Shown here: piece by piece, positions 57,151 through 64,000 of the stretch
How positions within the stretch are numbered: the first letter of the stretch is position 1
Layout of the letters: the number at the start of each line of letters is the position of its first letter
Assembly: GCF_022761125.1 (NCBI RefSeq)
Contig: NZ_JAKWJR010000001.1
Coordinates: 592,190-656,189 of the forward strand
Source of the DNA: Nocardioides sp. SR21
Lineage (GTDB): Bacteria; Actinomycetota; Actinomycetes; Propionibacteriales; Nocardioidaceae
Direction: 5' to 3'
DNA length: 64,000 bases
The notes under the pieces: model-generated
The model's input: the letters and a program-made list of their open reading frames with translations, nothing else
Databases searched by the model: none
What the model was told of the DNA's origin: nothing
Program-made: the position numbers and the translations under genes

Positions 57151-59895
57151 GTGACCCGGCCGACCACCCCTGCCCGCGGGCAGGCGCTGTGGCGGGCCGC
57201 TCCGCGCCGCCTCTGGCGCACGCCGGGCTGGCTGCTGCTGGTGCTCGTCGCCGCGACCCTGCTGGTCTCCTCGGTGGTGGCCCCGTCGCTGTTCGTGGCG
57301 ACCGCCCGCGCGACCGCGCTCACCGACCGTCTCGACGCCGCCCGCAGCGCGCCGTTCGGCCCCGAGTCCGGTGATCTGCGCGTCACCTGGGACGCCGTGC
57401 TCCCGCCGGCCAGCGAGAAGATGCTGATGGACCGGCTCAACACCCTCACCGGCTTCGACACGCCGACGGTCGGCGCCGCGGGCGTCGCGCAGAGCCGCAC
57501 CCGCAAGTCGCTGGTCCGCTCCGGCGGCGTCGTCGACGAGGGCGTGCTCTGGTACCACGACGGCGCCGTCGAGGCGCTCGGCGGCGACCCGGACGCCGAC
57601 GGCATCTGGCTGCCTGTCGAGATCGCCGACCGGCTCGGCATCGAGCCCGGCGACAAGGTGCGGATCGGGCTGGTGTCGACGTTCCTCGCCAACACCGCGA
57701 AGCTGTCGCCGACCGTGCTCGCCGGCACCTACGAGACCGCGCCCGACTCCGCGCTGCCCGCCGCGCTCGCCGACCACCCCGACGCGGACCGGTGGTTCCT
57801 GCCGGCCGACCCCGAGGACCCGTCCGGCGACTCGCCGCTGGCGATCGCCGGCCGCAAGACGTTCGACGAGCTGATGCTCGCCACCGGCGACACGCCTCTC
57901 TACGCCGCGGACCTCCGCCTCGATCCCGACACCAGCCCCGACGGCGCCAGCGCCGCGGTCGACGACATCAAGAGGCTCGGCAACGACGCGTACGACGGCG
58001 CCGAGGAGCTGGCCCGCTACCTCGCCGACGCCGAGCCCCAGGGCGCGGACCTCGCGGTCGCGTCCGGGCTGCCGGACATCGTGTTCGACTCCAACCACAC
58101 CGCGACCTCGGCCCGTGACCAGGTCCGCCCGTACGCCGTCGCCGGGCAGCTGCTCGCCGCGGCCCTGCTGGTCGGCGGCTGGGTGCTGCTCGGCCGGGGC
58201 CGGCGCCGCGAGCAGGTGCTGGCCTCCGGGCTCGGCCTGCGCCCGGGCGAGGTCGCCGGGCTGACGGCGCTCGAGGTCCTGCCGGTCTGCGTGGTCGCCG
58301 CGCCGGCCGGGCTCGCCCTCGCGCTGCTCGGCATCGCGCTCACCGGGCCGTCCGACGCCACCGAGGTCGCCGCCGCCACCGGCGACCTGGTCCGCGCCGG
58401 GCTCGCCGGGCTGCTCGCGCTGCTGCTGATGGCCGGGACCGCCGCGGCCTCCGCGGCCGGGATGGACCGCCAGGCGCGCGTGTCCCGCCTCGGCGGCCGA
58501 CGCGTCGTGATGCCGTGGGGGACCGCGCTGCTGGTCGCGACCGTGGCCGTCGGGATCGCCGTGCTCGGCGTCGACGTCGCCCGCCGGAGCAGCACGCCGC
58601 TGGCGATGCTCCTGCCGGTCCTCGTGGCCGCGACCGTGGCCCTCGCGGTAGCGCGCGTCGCCGGCTGGGCGCGCGGGCGGCGTACCGCCCGGACGGGGAG
58701 GGGGTCCGCGCGCTGGTTGGCGTCGCGGCGCACCGGCACCGTCCTGCGCGAGGTCACCGCGCTGACGGTCGTGATCGCGGTCGCGCTCGGGCTGTTCGGC
58801 TACTCGCTGACCGTGCGGCGCGGGCTCAACCAGGGCGTCGACGACAAGACCGCCGCCCTGGTCGGCGCGCGTTCGACGCTGAAGGTCGACGAGGACTTCC
58901 GCCGCCAGGGCATGAAGGTCGCGACGACGGCGCCGGTCGAGCACACCTCGCTCGTGTGGCGCCGGGGTGCGAGCATCCCGCCGACGTTCGGCGAGGCGCC
59001 GGTGCTGGCGATCGACCCGACGACGTTCGCCGACGTCGCCGACTGGGGCAGCTCCGGGACGCTGGACGCCGGCCGGGAGCTCGTGCCGGGCCTGCTGGAG
59101 AAGGCCAAGGGGCTGCCGGTGATCCTGTCCGGCGACCCCGACCAGGAGGTCGGCGACCACGGGACCCTCGACTTCAGCGGCGAGTTCCAGGTCCCGTTCG
59201 AGGTGGTCGGCGTCGTGCCGGCGTTCCCCGGCGCCGAGTCCGACACCGGCAACACCACGGTGATCATCAACTGGCGGAAGCTCGTCAAGGTGGTGCCGCC
59301 GACCGTCGACCCGCGCAAGAAGCTCGCCTCGAGCGGCGACGCCGGGGCGTTCGCGTCGTGGGTCTGGTCCGATCTCGCGCCGGGCGACCTGCGGGCCGTG
59401 CTCGACGCCGACGGCATCACGACCGACGGCCGGCTCGACAGCAGCGACCAGGCCCGGGTCGGCAGCGGGCTGGTCGCGGCGACCTGGGCGGCGGCGTACG
59501 TCCTCGCGCTCGGCTGCGTCGCGCTCGCCCTGGCCGTCGCCGCGTCCCTGGTGCTGGCGCTGCGGCTCGCCGACCGCGACGCCGTCTCCGACGTGCTGCT
59601 CGGCCGGATGGGCTTCGCCTCGGGCGAGCTGGCCCGGTCGCGGACGTGGGAGGTGGGGTACGCCGTCCTGACCGCGGTGGTCGCCGCGGGCATCGCGACC
59701 GCGGCGCTGGTGCTCGGGCCGACGGTGATCGACGCGACGGCCACGATCCCGCCGCTGACCCGCCCGCGTCCCGACGTCGCGGACCTCGTCGTCCTGGGCG
59801 GCGTGCTCGTCGGCATCGTCCTGCTCGCCTGGCTGATCGGCGCCGCCCGCGCCCGACGCCGTCATCCCGCGGAGGTGCTGCGTGGCAACGGCTGA
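57151..59895 (+). CDS. ABC transporter permease, FtsX/MacB-like
   Basis: A 914-residue permease for export or membrane remodelling. One membrane segment at about 25-48 is followed by a large extracytoplasmic domain (about 50-325), a cluster of membrane segments at about 330-565 with a loop, a second extracytoplasmic domain (about 570-770) and three final segments, the doubled FtsX layout. TAGGGT lies 7 nt before GTG 57151, so I use that start; GTG 57142 is inside the box. Overlaps the first ATPase by 14 bp. Confidence 0.82.
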   Translation: MTRPTTPARGQALWRAAPRRLWRTPGWLLLVLVAATLLVSSVVAPSLFVATARATALTDRLDAARSAPFGPESGDLRVTWDAVLPPASEKMLMDRLNTLTGFDTPTVGAAGVAQSRTRKSLVRSGGVVDEGVLWYHDGAVEALGGDPDADGIWLPVEIADRLGIEPGDKVRIGLVSTFLANTAKLSPTVLAGTYETAPDSALPAALADHPDADRWFLPADPEDPSGDSPLAIAGRKTFDELMLATGDTPLYAADLRLDPDTSPDGASAAVDDIKRLGNDAYDGAEELARYLADAEPQGADLAVASGLPDIVFDSNHTATSARDQVRPYAVAGQLLAAALLVGGWVLLGRGRRREQVLASGLGLRPGEVAGLTALEVLPVCVVAAPAGLALALLGIALTGPSDATEVAAATGDLVRAGLAGLLALLLMAGTAAASAAGMDRQARVSRLGGRRVVMPWGTALLVATVAVGIAVLGVDVARRSSTPLAMLLPVLVAATVALAVARVAGWARGRRTARTGRGSARWLASRRTGTVLREVTALTVVIAVALGLFGYSLTVRRGLNQGVDDKTAALVGARSTLKVDEDFRRQGMKVATTAPVEHTSLVWRRGASIPPTFGEAPVLAIDPTTFADVADWGSSGTLDAGRELVPGLLEKAKGLPVILSGDPDQEVGDHGTLDFSGEFQVPFEVVGVVPAFPGAESDTGNTTVIINWRKLVKVVPPTVDPRKKLASSGDAGAFASWVWSDLAPGDLRAVLDADGITTDGRLDSSDQARVGSGLVAATWAAAYVLALGCVALALAVAASLVLALRLADRDAVSDVLLGRMGFASGELARSRTWEVGYAVLTAVVAAGIATAALVLGPTVIDATATIPPLTRPRPDVADLVVLGGVLVGIVLLAWLIGAARARRRHPAEVLRGNG

Positions 59896-60706
59896 AGCGG
59901 TCGTCACCTGCGAGGACCTGGTGAAGGTCTTCCGCTCGGCGACGGGGGAGACGCACGCGCTCCGCGGGATCGGGCTGGAGGTGCTGCCCGGTGTGCTGAC
60001 CGTGGTGGCCGGGCCGTCCGGCAGCGGGAAGAGCAGCCTGCTGACGCTGCTCGGCGCCCGCGACCGGCCCAGCGCCGGCCAGCTCACCGTGCTGGGCAGC
60101 GACATCGGCGCGGCGTCCACCCGGCAGCTGCGGATGCTGCGGCGCCGACGGATCGGGTTCGTCCCGCAGCGTTCCTCCGAGGCGGTCTACCCGCACGTGC
60201 GCGCCATCGACCAGCTCCGGCAGGTCGGCTCGTGGCGCGGCGACGGTGACGACCCGGCGGCCGCGCTGGCCGCCGTCGGGCTCGAGGACCGCGCCGACCA
60301 CCTGCCGTCCGCGCTGTCGGGCGGCGAGCAGCAGCGGCTCGCGGTCGCGCTGGCGCTGGTCGGCTCGCCCGACCTGGTGGTCGCCGACGAGCCCACCGCC
60401 GAGCTCGACCACGCGAACGCCGACAGGGTGATGGACGCGCTGCTCGCGACCGCCGCGACCGGCTGCGCGGTCGTGATCAGCAGCCACGACGACCGGGTCA
60501 CCCACCGCGCCGACCGGCTGCTCCGTCTGCGGCACGGCGTCGTCTCCAGCGAGACCGCCGGCCAGCAGGCGACCGCCGCCGTCATCGACTCCACCGGGCG
60601 GCTCCAGCTGCCGCCGGCGGTGCTCGACCTGTTCCCGTCGCGCCGGGTGGTCGTCGAGACCGTCGGCGACGAGGTCCGGCTGCGCCGGCCGGAGGAGGGG
60701 CGATGA
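59882..60706 (+). CDS. ABC transporter ATP-binding protein (first)
   Basis: A 274-residue ATPase. Walker A GPSGSGKSSLL near 43-53, Q-loop FVPQR, signature LSGGEQQRLAVALAL, Walker B LVVADEPTAELDH and the switch histidine in ISSHDDRV. It resembles LolD/MacB-type ATPases. The last 60 residues form an extra C-terminal domain (TGRLQLPPAVLDLFPSRRVVVETVGDEV in outline) not found in simple ATPases. Starts at GTG 59882 within the permease end. Confidence 0.92.
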   Translation: MATAEAVVTCEDLVKVFRSATGETHALRGIGLEVLPGVLTVVAGPSGSGKSSLLTLLGARDRPSAGQLTVLGSDIGAASTRQLRMLRRRRIGFVPQRSSEAVYPHVRAIDQLRQVGSWRGDGDDPAAALAAVGLEDRADHLPSALSGGEQQRLAVALALVGSPDLVVADEPTAELDHANADRVMDALLATAATGCAVVISSHDDRVTHRADRLLRLRHGVVSSETAGQQATAAVIDSTGRLQLPPAVLDLFPSRRVVVETVGDEVRLRRPEEGR

Positions 60707-61341
60707 GCGGGCTCGAGGTCACCGAGGTCAGCCATGGGTACGGCGCGGGCACCGGGCGGGTCGAGGTCCTGCACGGCGTCTCCCTGGCCGTCGCGCCGGG
60801 CGAGCTGGTCGCGCTGGCCGGACCGTCCGGCTCGGGCAAGACCACGGTGTGCCACCTCGCCGCGGGGTTCGAGTCGCCCGAGCGGGGCGCCGTGCTCGTG
60901 GAGGGCCGGCCGGCCGCGGGGATCGCGGACTGGGCGGTCGTCGCCGTCGTGCCCCAGCAGCACGGGCTGCTCGCCGGACTCAGCGTCGAGGACAACATCT
61001 GCCTGCCGGCGCACCGGGCCGGGGTGGACCCCACCGAGGCGTTCGCGCGGCTGACCGAGGCCCTCGACCTCGGCGCGTTCACGCGGCGCGGGGTGGCGGA
61101 GACGTCGCTCGGCGAGCAGCAGCGCACCGCGGTGGCCCGGGCGCTGGTCCTGTCGCCCCGGCTGGCGGTCCTGGACGAGCCGACCGGGCACCAGGACGAC
61201 GACCACGTGGCGCAGGTCGTGGCGGCCCTCGCGGCCACCGCGCGGGCGGGCTCGGCGATGCTCGTCGCGACCCACGACCAGCGCGTCTGGGAGGTCGCGG
61301 ACCGCGTCGTACGCCTCGATGACGGCCGCGTCGCCCCGTGA
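60703..61341 (+). CDS. ABC transporter ATP-binding protein (second)
   Basis: A 212-residue ATPase. Walker A GPSGSGKTTVCHLAAG, Q-loop VPQQH, Walker B LAVLDEPTGHQDD and the switch histidine in VATHDQRV are intact, but the signature is SLGEQQRTAVARAL rather than LSGGQ, with one glycine replaced by leucine. Starts at ATG 60703 overlapping the first ATPase stop. The permease probably uses a heterodimer of the two ATPases. Confidence 0.9.
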   Translation: MSGLEVTEVSHGYGAGTGRVEVLHGVSLAVAPGELVALAGPSGSGKTTVCHLAAGFESPERGAVLVEGRPAAGIADWAVVAVVPQQHGLLAGLSVEDNICLPAHRAGVDPTEAFARLTEALDLGAFTRRGVAETSLGEQQRTAVARALVLSPRLAVLDEPTGHQDDDHVAQVVAALAATARAGSAMLVATHDQRVWEVADRVVRLDDGRVAP

Positions 61342-61386
61342 TCGGAATGTGACCTCGATCTAGTTCGGGCGGAGATTCACGCGGGG

Positions 61387-61406
61387 CGTGTGGCCGACGC
61401 CACACG
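61387..61406. promoter_or_regulatory. Perfect inverted repeat upstream of the riboswitch
   Basis: CGTGTGGC-CGAC-GCCACACG is a 20-bp palindrome, of the form TGTGG-N6-CCACA, close to Crp-type sites. It lies 80 bp before the riboswitch, near the expected promoter of the NlpC/P60 gene. It could also end the ABC operon, whose last gene stops 46 bp upstream. Confidence 0.45.
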
Positions 61407-61485
61407 ATCGGGCCATTCCCGACTGGATTTATGCACATTCGTCCTGCATGGTCGTTGATGTTTGCACCAATGCACAACGGCCCCG

Positions 61486-61651
61486 GGACGCCGAGTCCTG
61501 CCCACCCGGAGCCGTCGATTGATCGAACCGGGCAGGAGTGGGGGAACCACTTCCGCGGCCAGCAGCCAGCTGGTCGCTCGGGGTGAAGTCACGGAATCCG
61601 TGACCGGGCACCTTCTGCGCCCGAACCCGACAGCTCACCTCACAGGCGTCG
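61486..61651 (+). promoter_or_regulatory. Cyclic di-AMP riboswitch (ydaO-yuaA type)
   Basis: The 5' leader of the NlpC/P60 gene contains the conserved blocks in order: GACGCCGAGTCCTGCCC, GGAGCCG, AACCGGGCAGGAGTGGGGGA with ACCA, TCGGGGTGAA, CGAACCCGACAGCTCACCTC and the closing AGGCGTCGGAAGGA. GACGCC near 61488 pairs with GGCGTC near 61644 as stem P1. In actinobacteria this RNA controls cell-wall hydrolase genes in response to c-di-AMP. The ribosome binding site GGAAGGA lies at its 3' edge. The rest of the 325-bp gap shows only the promoter region. Confidence 0.93.
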
Positions 61652-61666
61652 GAAGGAATCCGTTCG

Positions 61667-62191
61667 ATGCACCTTGCCCTGCCCTCGATCGCCCGCGCCC
61701 TCGTGGCCGGAGCCGTCGCCGGAACCGTCCTCCTGGCCACGCCGGCCGCGCCTGTCCAGGCCGCCCAGGCCGACCAGGTCCAGGACCGCGCCGGTCACCA
61801 CCACAAGAAGAAGAAGCCGACCCGCGTCGAGCGCGCGGTCGACGTCGCCGTGAACCAGAAGGGCGACCCGTACCGGTACGGCGCCGCCGGTCCCGGCGCG
61901 TTCGACTGCTCCGGCCTGGTGTTCTACAGCTTCCGCCGTGCGGGCTTCTCCAACATCCCGCGCACCTCGAGCGCCCAGTCGCACTTCGCGCACCGGATCT
62001 CACGCGGCAACATGCAGCGCGGCGACCTGATGTTCTTCCACGACAGCGGCGGGGTCTACCACGTCGGTGTGTTCGCGGGGTACGCCCACGGCAAGCGGCT
62101 CGTGCTGCACGCGCCGTACTCCGGCACCCGCGTCCGCACCGACCGCGTGTGGACCGACAGTTGGTTCCCGGGCACGCTGCGGAAGCGCTGA
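61667..62191 (+). CDS. Secreted NlpC/P60 peptidoglycan hydrolase
   Basis: A 174-residue secreted cysteine peptidase. Signal peptide about 1-33 (ALVAGAVAGTVLLATPAAPVQA), a basic linker with HHHKKKK, and the NlpC/P60 domain. The catalytic triad is Cys81 in FDCSGL, His131 in VYHVGVFAG and His147 in LHAPYSG, as expected. It should cut the D-Glu-diamino acid bond of stem peptides. Controlled by the c-di-AMP riboswitch directly upstream. Confidence 0.94.
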   Translation: MHLALPSIARALVAGAVAGTVLLATPAAPVQAAQADQVQDRAGHHHKKKKPTRVERAVDVAVNQKGDPYRYGAAGPGAFDCSGLVFYSFRRAGFSNIPRTSSAQSHFAHRISRGNMQRGDLMFFHDSGGVYHVGVFAGYAHGKRLVLHAPYSGTRVRTDRVWTDSWFPGTLRKR

Positions 62192-62192
62192 C

Positions 62193-62804
62193 TCACTTCC
62201 ACCGGAAGGTCGCCAGGGTGGAGTCGATGATCTCCTGGCGCTCCTCCGGGGTGGCGACCGGGCTGAAGAGGAACGCGATCGAGACCAGCTTGCCGTTCTG
62301 CTGGGTGCCGAACTCCTCGAGGTAGAGCAGCGGCTGGACCTTGCCGGCCAGGTGGTAGACCTCCTTGCCGTCCAGCTCGGTGAGCGGCAGCTTCTTCGGG
62401 TCCCGGGGGTAGATGTTCGCCTCCAGCCACTGGTCGGCGAGCTCGTCGGCGCTCGTCGACGTGTTGAACGAGTCGATCTGGGCCAGGCTGATCGAGGAGA
62501 ACGAGTAGTCGTCGTTCCCGGCGTCCGCCTGTTCCGGAACGACGCGCGGCGTGAGGTACCAGCCCTTCGGCACCCGCACCGTCGCTTGCGGGAGGTTCAG
62601 CGCGGGGCCGGTCGCCGGCGCCACCGTGCTGGTGGGGTCCTCGGTCGGCTCGCTGGTCGGCTCGTCGGTCGGTGTGGGCGACGAGGTCGCCGAGCTGCTC
62701 GTCGGCTCCGGGCTGGGGTCGGCGCTCGCGTCGTCGTTCCCGCAGGCCGTGCCCAGGAGGAGCACGGCGGCGAGCGCGGCAGCGGACGCGGCGGTCTTCA
62801 GCAC
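62193..62804 (-). CDS. Putative lipoprotein of unknown function
   Basis: A 203-residue lipoprotein: signal AALAAVLLLGTAC with lipobox GTAC, then a long Ser/Thr/Pro/Glu-rich linker (SSSATSSPTPTDEP repeats) and a folded domain with VRVPKGWYLTPRVVPE and ISLAQIDSFNTS. I choose GTG 62804 because AAGG lies about 8 nt upstream; TTG 62837 would add 11 residues. Its stop is 1 bp from the NlpC/P60 gene. Family not recognised. Confidence 0.72.
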   Translation of the reverse strand: MLKTAASAAALAAVLLLGTACGNDDASADPSPEPTSSSATSSPTPTDEPTSEPTEDPTSTVAPATGPALNLPQATVRVPKGWYLTPRVVPEQADAGNDDYSFSSISLAQIDSFNTSTSADELADQWLEANIYPRDPKKLPLTELDGKEVYHLAGKVQPLLYLEEFGTQQNGKLVSIAFLFSPVATPEERQEIIDSTLATFRWK

Positions 62805-62933
62805 GACCAGAACCTTGCCTGAGGTGTCTGACCTCAAACCGATCGGCCCGCAGAGGTTTTACCTCGCGATGTCCGGGGCAAGCGCCCGTAGTCGGACAGG
62901 ACAGCTTTCATCGGGGGAAGGGTCGACAGTCAG

Positions 62934-63323
62934 ATGCAAGCGTTGGAGATGCTCGAGACGTTGGGGCTCCCGGAGGACCTCATCGCGGACGTCCGGTCGA
63001 TGCTGAACGAGAGGGCGGAGGCCCTCGAGGCGGTGAAGCCGACGCCGATCGGGGAGGTCTTCGGCGGGTCGCCCGCCGGCAGCCAGCTCAGCCACCACGC
63101 GGCGCTCGCGCGACAGCACGTCGCGGACGCGGTGCTCCAGATGGCCGCCGGGCTGCGCGGCTTCCGCGAGGAGCTCGGCTCCCACGAGGCGCGCATGGAC
63201 TACACCGACACCCAGAGCGCGGTGGACCTCAAGAAGATCGAGGAGGCGGCCGCCTGCGTGGCGCCCGCCGACTTCTCCGCGAACAACCAGTGCACGCTCC
63301 CGACGGCGGGCGGTGACGACTGA
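62934..63323 (+). CDS. Helical protein of WXG100-like size
   Basis: A 129-residue mostly helical protein (LEMLETLGLPEDLIADVRSM, then HHAALARQHVADAVLQMAAGLRGFREELGSHEARM in outline) with two C-terminal cysteines. Size, helices and arrangement are like ESX/WXG100 substrates, but no WXG motif is present. GGGGGAAGGG precedes the ATG. Its stop overlaps the next start (TGATG). Role as a type VII secretion substrate or chaperone is only a hypothesis. Confidence 0.6.
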   Translation: MQALEMLETLGLPEDLIADVRSMLNERAEALEAVKPTPIGEVFGGSPAGSQLSHHAALARQHVADAVLQMAAGLRGFREELGSHEARMDYTDTQSAVDLKKIEEAAACVAPADFSANNQCTLPTAGGDD

Positions 63324-64000
63324 TGGCCGGACCCCAGCGTGCCCGCCTCGACACGGCGCTCACGGGCGCCTTCGAGCACGTCGTCGACGAGCACTCCCGT
63401 GAGTGGACCACCTGCGTGCGGACGATGTCGACGATCGCCGTTGCCCTGCGCAACGCGTCGCCGGAGGTGAAGGAGAAGATCGGCGGCGAGACCGGTCCGG
63501 CGATCGACAAGGCGTTCGCCAAGTCCGCCGAGGGCATGCAGGCGAAGACCCAGGAGCTGCTCCGGGGGAGCGCGGCGCTCCAGGCCGCGTCCGACGTCAT
63601 CCGCCAGGCCCGCCAGGAGCAGGCCACGCTGGACGCGGACACGAGGCAGCAGCCCGGGGAGTACCAGAAGCCGGTCGGCCAGCCCACCGAGGCGGACCTC
63701 CAGAAGGAGGCCGCGAACAAGCAGGCGCACGCCGCCTACGACGCCTGGCAGGCCGACCAGGAGCGCCGGGCCCAGATCCAGGCCGACCGGATGGACACCG
63801 TGTTCGGGCACTCCACCCAGGTCATGAAGGACATCCACGGCGTCCCCGACCCCGAGCCGCCCGCAGGCGGCCCCGGCGGCGGCTCCGACGGACCCGGTGG
63901 TGGCAACGCACCCGCGCCGGCGCACGGACCCGGCGCCCCCGCCGGCGGCAACGGGCCGCGGTCCCCCCAGGCGCCCCCGCCGTACGACCCGCCGCCCGGC
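63323..64000 (+). CDS. Helical, Pro/Gly-rich protein, continues beyond window (partial)
   Basis: The first 226 codons of an open gene. Residues 1-175 are helical with a long charged coiled part (KSAEGMQAKTQELLRGSAALQ, EADLQKEAANKQAHAAYDAWQ); from about 176 the sequence becomes Gly/Pro/Ala-rich (PPAGGPGGGSDGPGGG). This helical head with a disordered repeat tail recalls ESX-secreted PPE- or EspB-like proteins. Coupled to the gene before it. No stop is reached, so the full domain layout is unknown. Confidence 0.65.
   Translation, partial: MAGPQRARLDTALTGAFEHVVDEHSREWTTCVRTMSTIAVALRNASPEVKEKIGGETGPAIDKAFAKSAEGMQAKTQELLRGSAALQAASDVIRQARQEQATLDADTRQQPGEYQKPVGQPTEADLQKEAANKQAHAAYDAWQADQERRAQIQADRMDTVFGHSTQVMKDIHGVPDPEPPAGGPGGGSDGPGGGNAPAPAHGPGAPAGGNGPRSPQAPPPYDPPPG

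Noticed and set aside
55780..60120. A 1446-codon open frame on the minus strand
   Set aside because: It is antisense to the kinase, permease and ATPase genes. Its Arg/Gly/Asp/Val-heavy composition is that of a GC-rich shadow and no domain is visible.

Overview
The window is a high-GC actinobacterial chromosome segment. The gene content and order point to Nocardioides or a close relative in the Nocardioidaceae: codon third positions are strongly G/C-biased, the core order DUF6350-purN-purH-folD-DUF3017-mdh is actinobacterial, the isocitrate dehydrogenase is the large monomeric type, there are two succinate dehydrogenases including one of the Sdh1 type, and NHEJ genes and a c-di-AMP riboswitch are present. 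A chemotaxis operon and a methyl-accepting protein suggest a motile cell. Names below rest on motifs I could read in the translations, not on database searches.

Layout. 1-3.8 kb is the 3' part of a chemotaxis operon (cheB, cheR, two CheY-like receivers, two CheX-like proteins). 3.8-23 kb is mostly core metabolism: pcrA helicase, an M23 peptidase, a B12-binding protein, sucCD, a SigE-family ECF sigma factor with a membrane partner and a sigma-membrane-sensor fusion, DUF6350, purN, a ZTP riboswitch, purH, folD, DUF3017, mdh and an aquaporin. 23-32 kb has icd, a chemoreceptor, an MFS exporter, a double GNAT protein, trpS, a 2H phosphoesterase and a YihY-type membrane protein. 32.9-37.8 kb holds two secreted nine-repeat ELWxxDGT proteins, a small SCO4848-type membrane protein and a TIGR03032-type protein. 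38-46.5 kb contains two complete succinate dehydrogenase operons in opposite orientation around a glycosyltransferase. 47-53.7 kb holds Ku, an ATP-dependent ligase and a LigD-type polymerase, with an L,D-transpeptidase-like gene inserted, plus an epimerase, a bile-acid/sodium-symporter-type carrier and a flavin monooxygenase. 53.8-61.3 kb has a TasA/CalY-like protein with a SipW-type signal peptidase, then a two-component system and a FtsX-type ABC exporter with two ATPases. 61.3-64 kb has a c-di-AMP riboswitch, an NlpC/P60 hydrolase, a lipoprotein and the start of a helical-protein operon that resembles type VII secretion substrates.

How the parts fit. sucCD, mdh, icd and the two Sdh complexes cover much of the TCA cycle. 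purN, purH and folD join purine synthesis to one-carbon metabolism and are read by the ZTP switch. Two cell-wall hydrolases (M23, NlpC/P60), an L,D-transpeptidase-like enzyme and several lipoproteins act in the envelope.

The most unusual non-coding signal is a dispersed family of repeats with ends GGTCGAGTAG and GTATCGAGACC. It occurs at five places, four of them between convergent genes, often touching or supplying stop codons. The best candidates for less-described biology are the ELWxxDGT/TIGR03032 cluster, the sigma-membrane-sensor fusion, the two-component/ABC unit whose kinase has a degraded ATP-binding domain, and the CalY/SipW pair with a structured leader.
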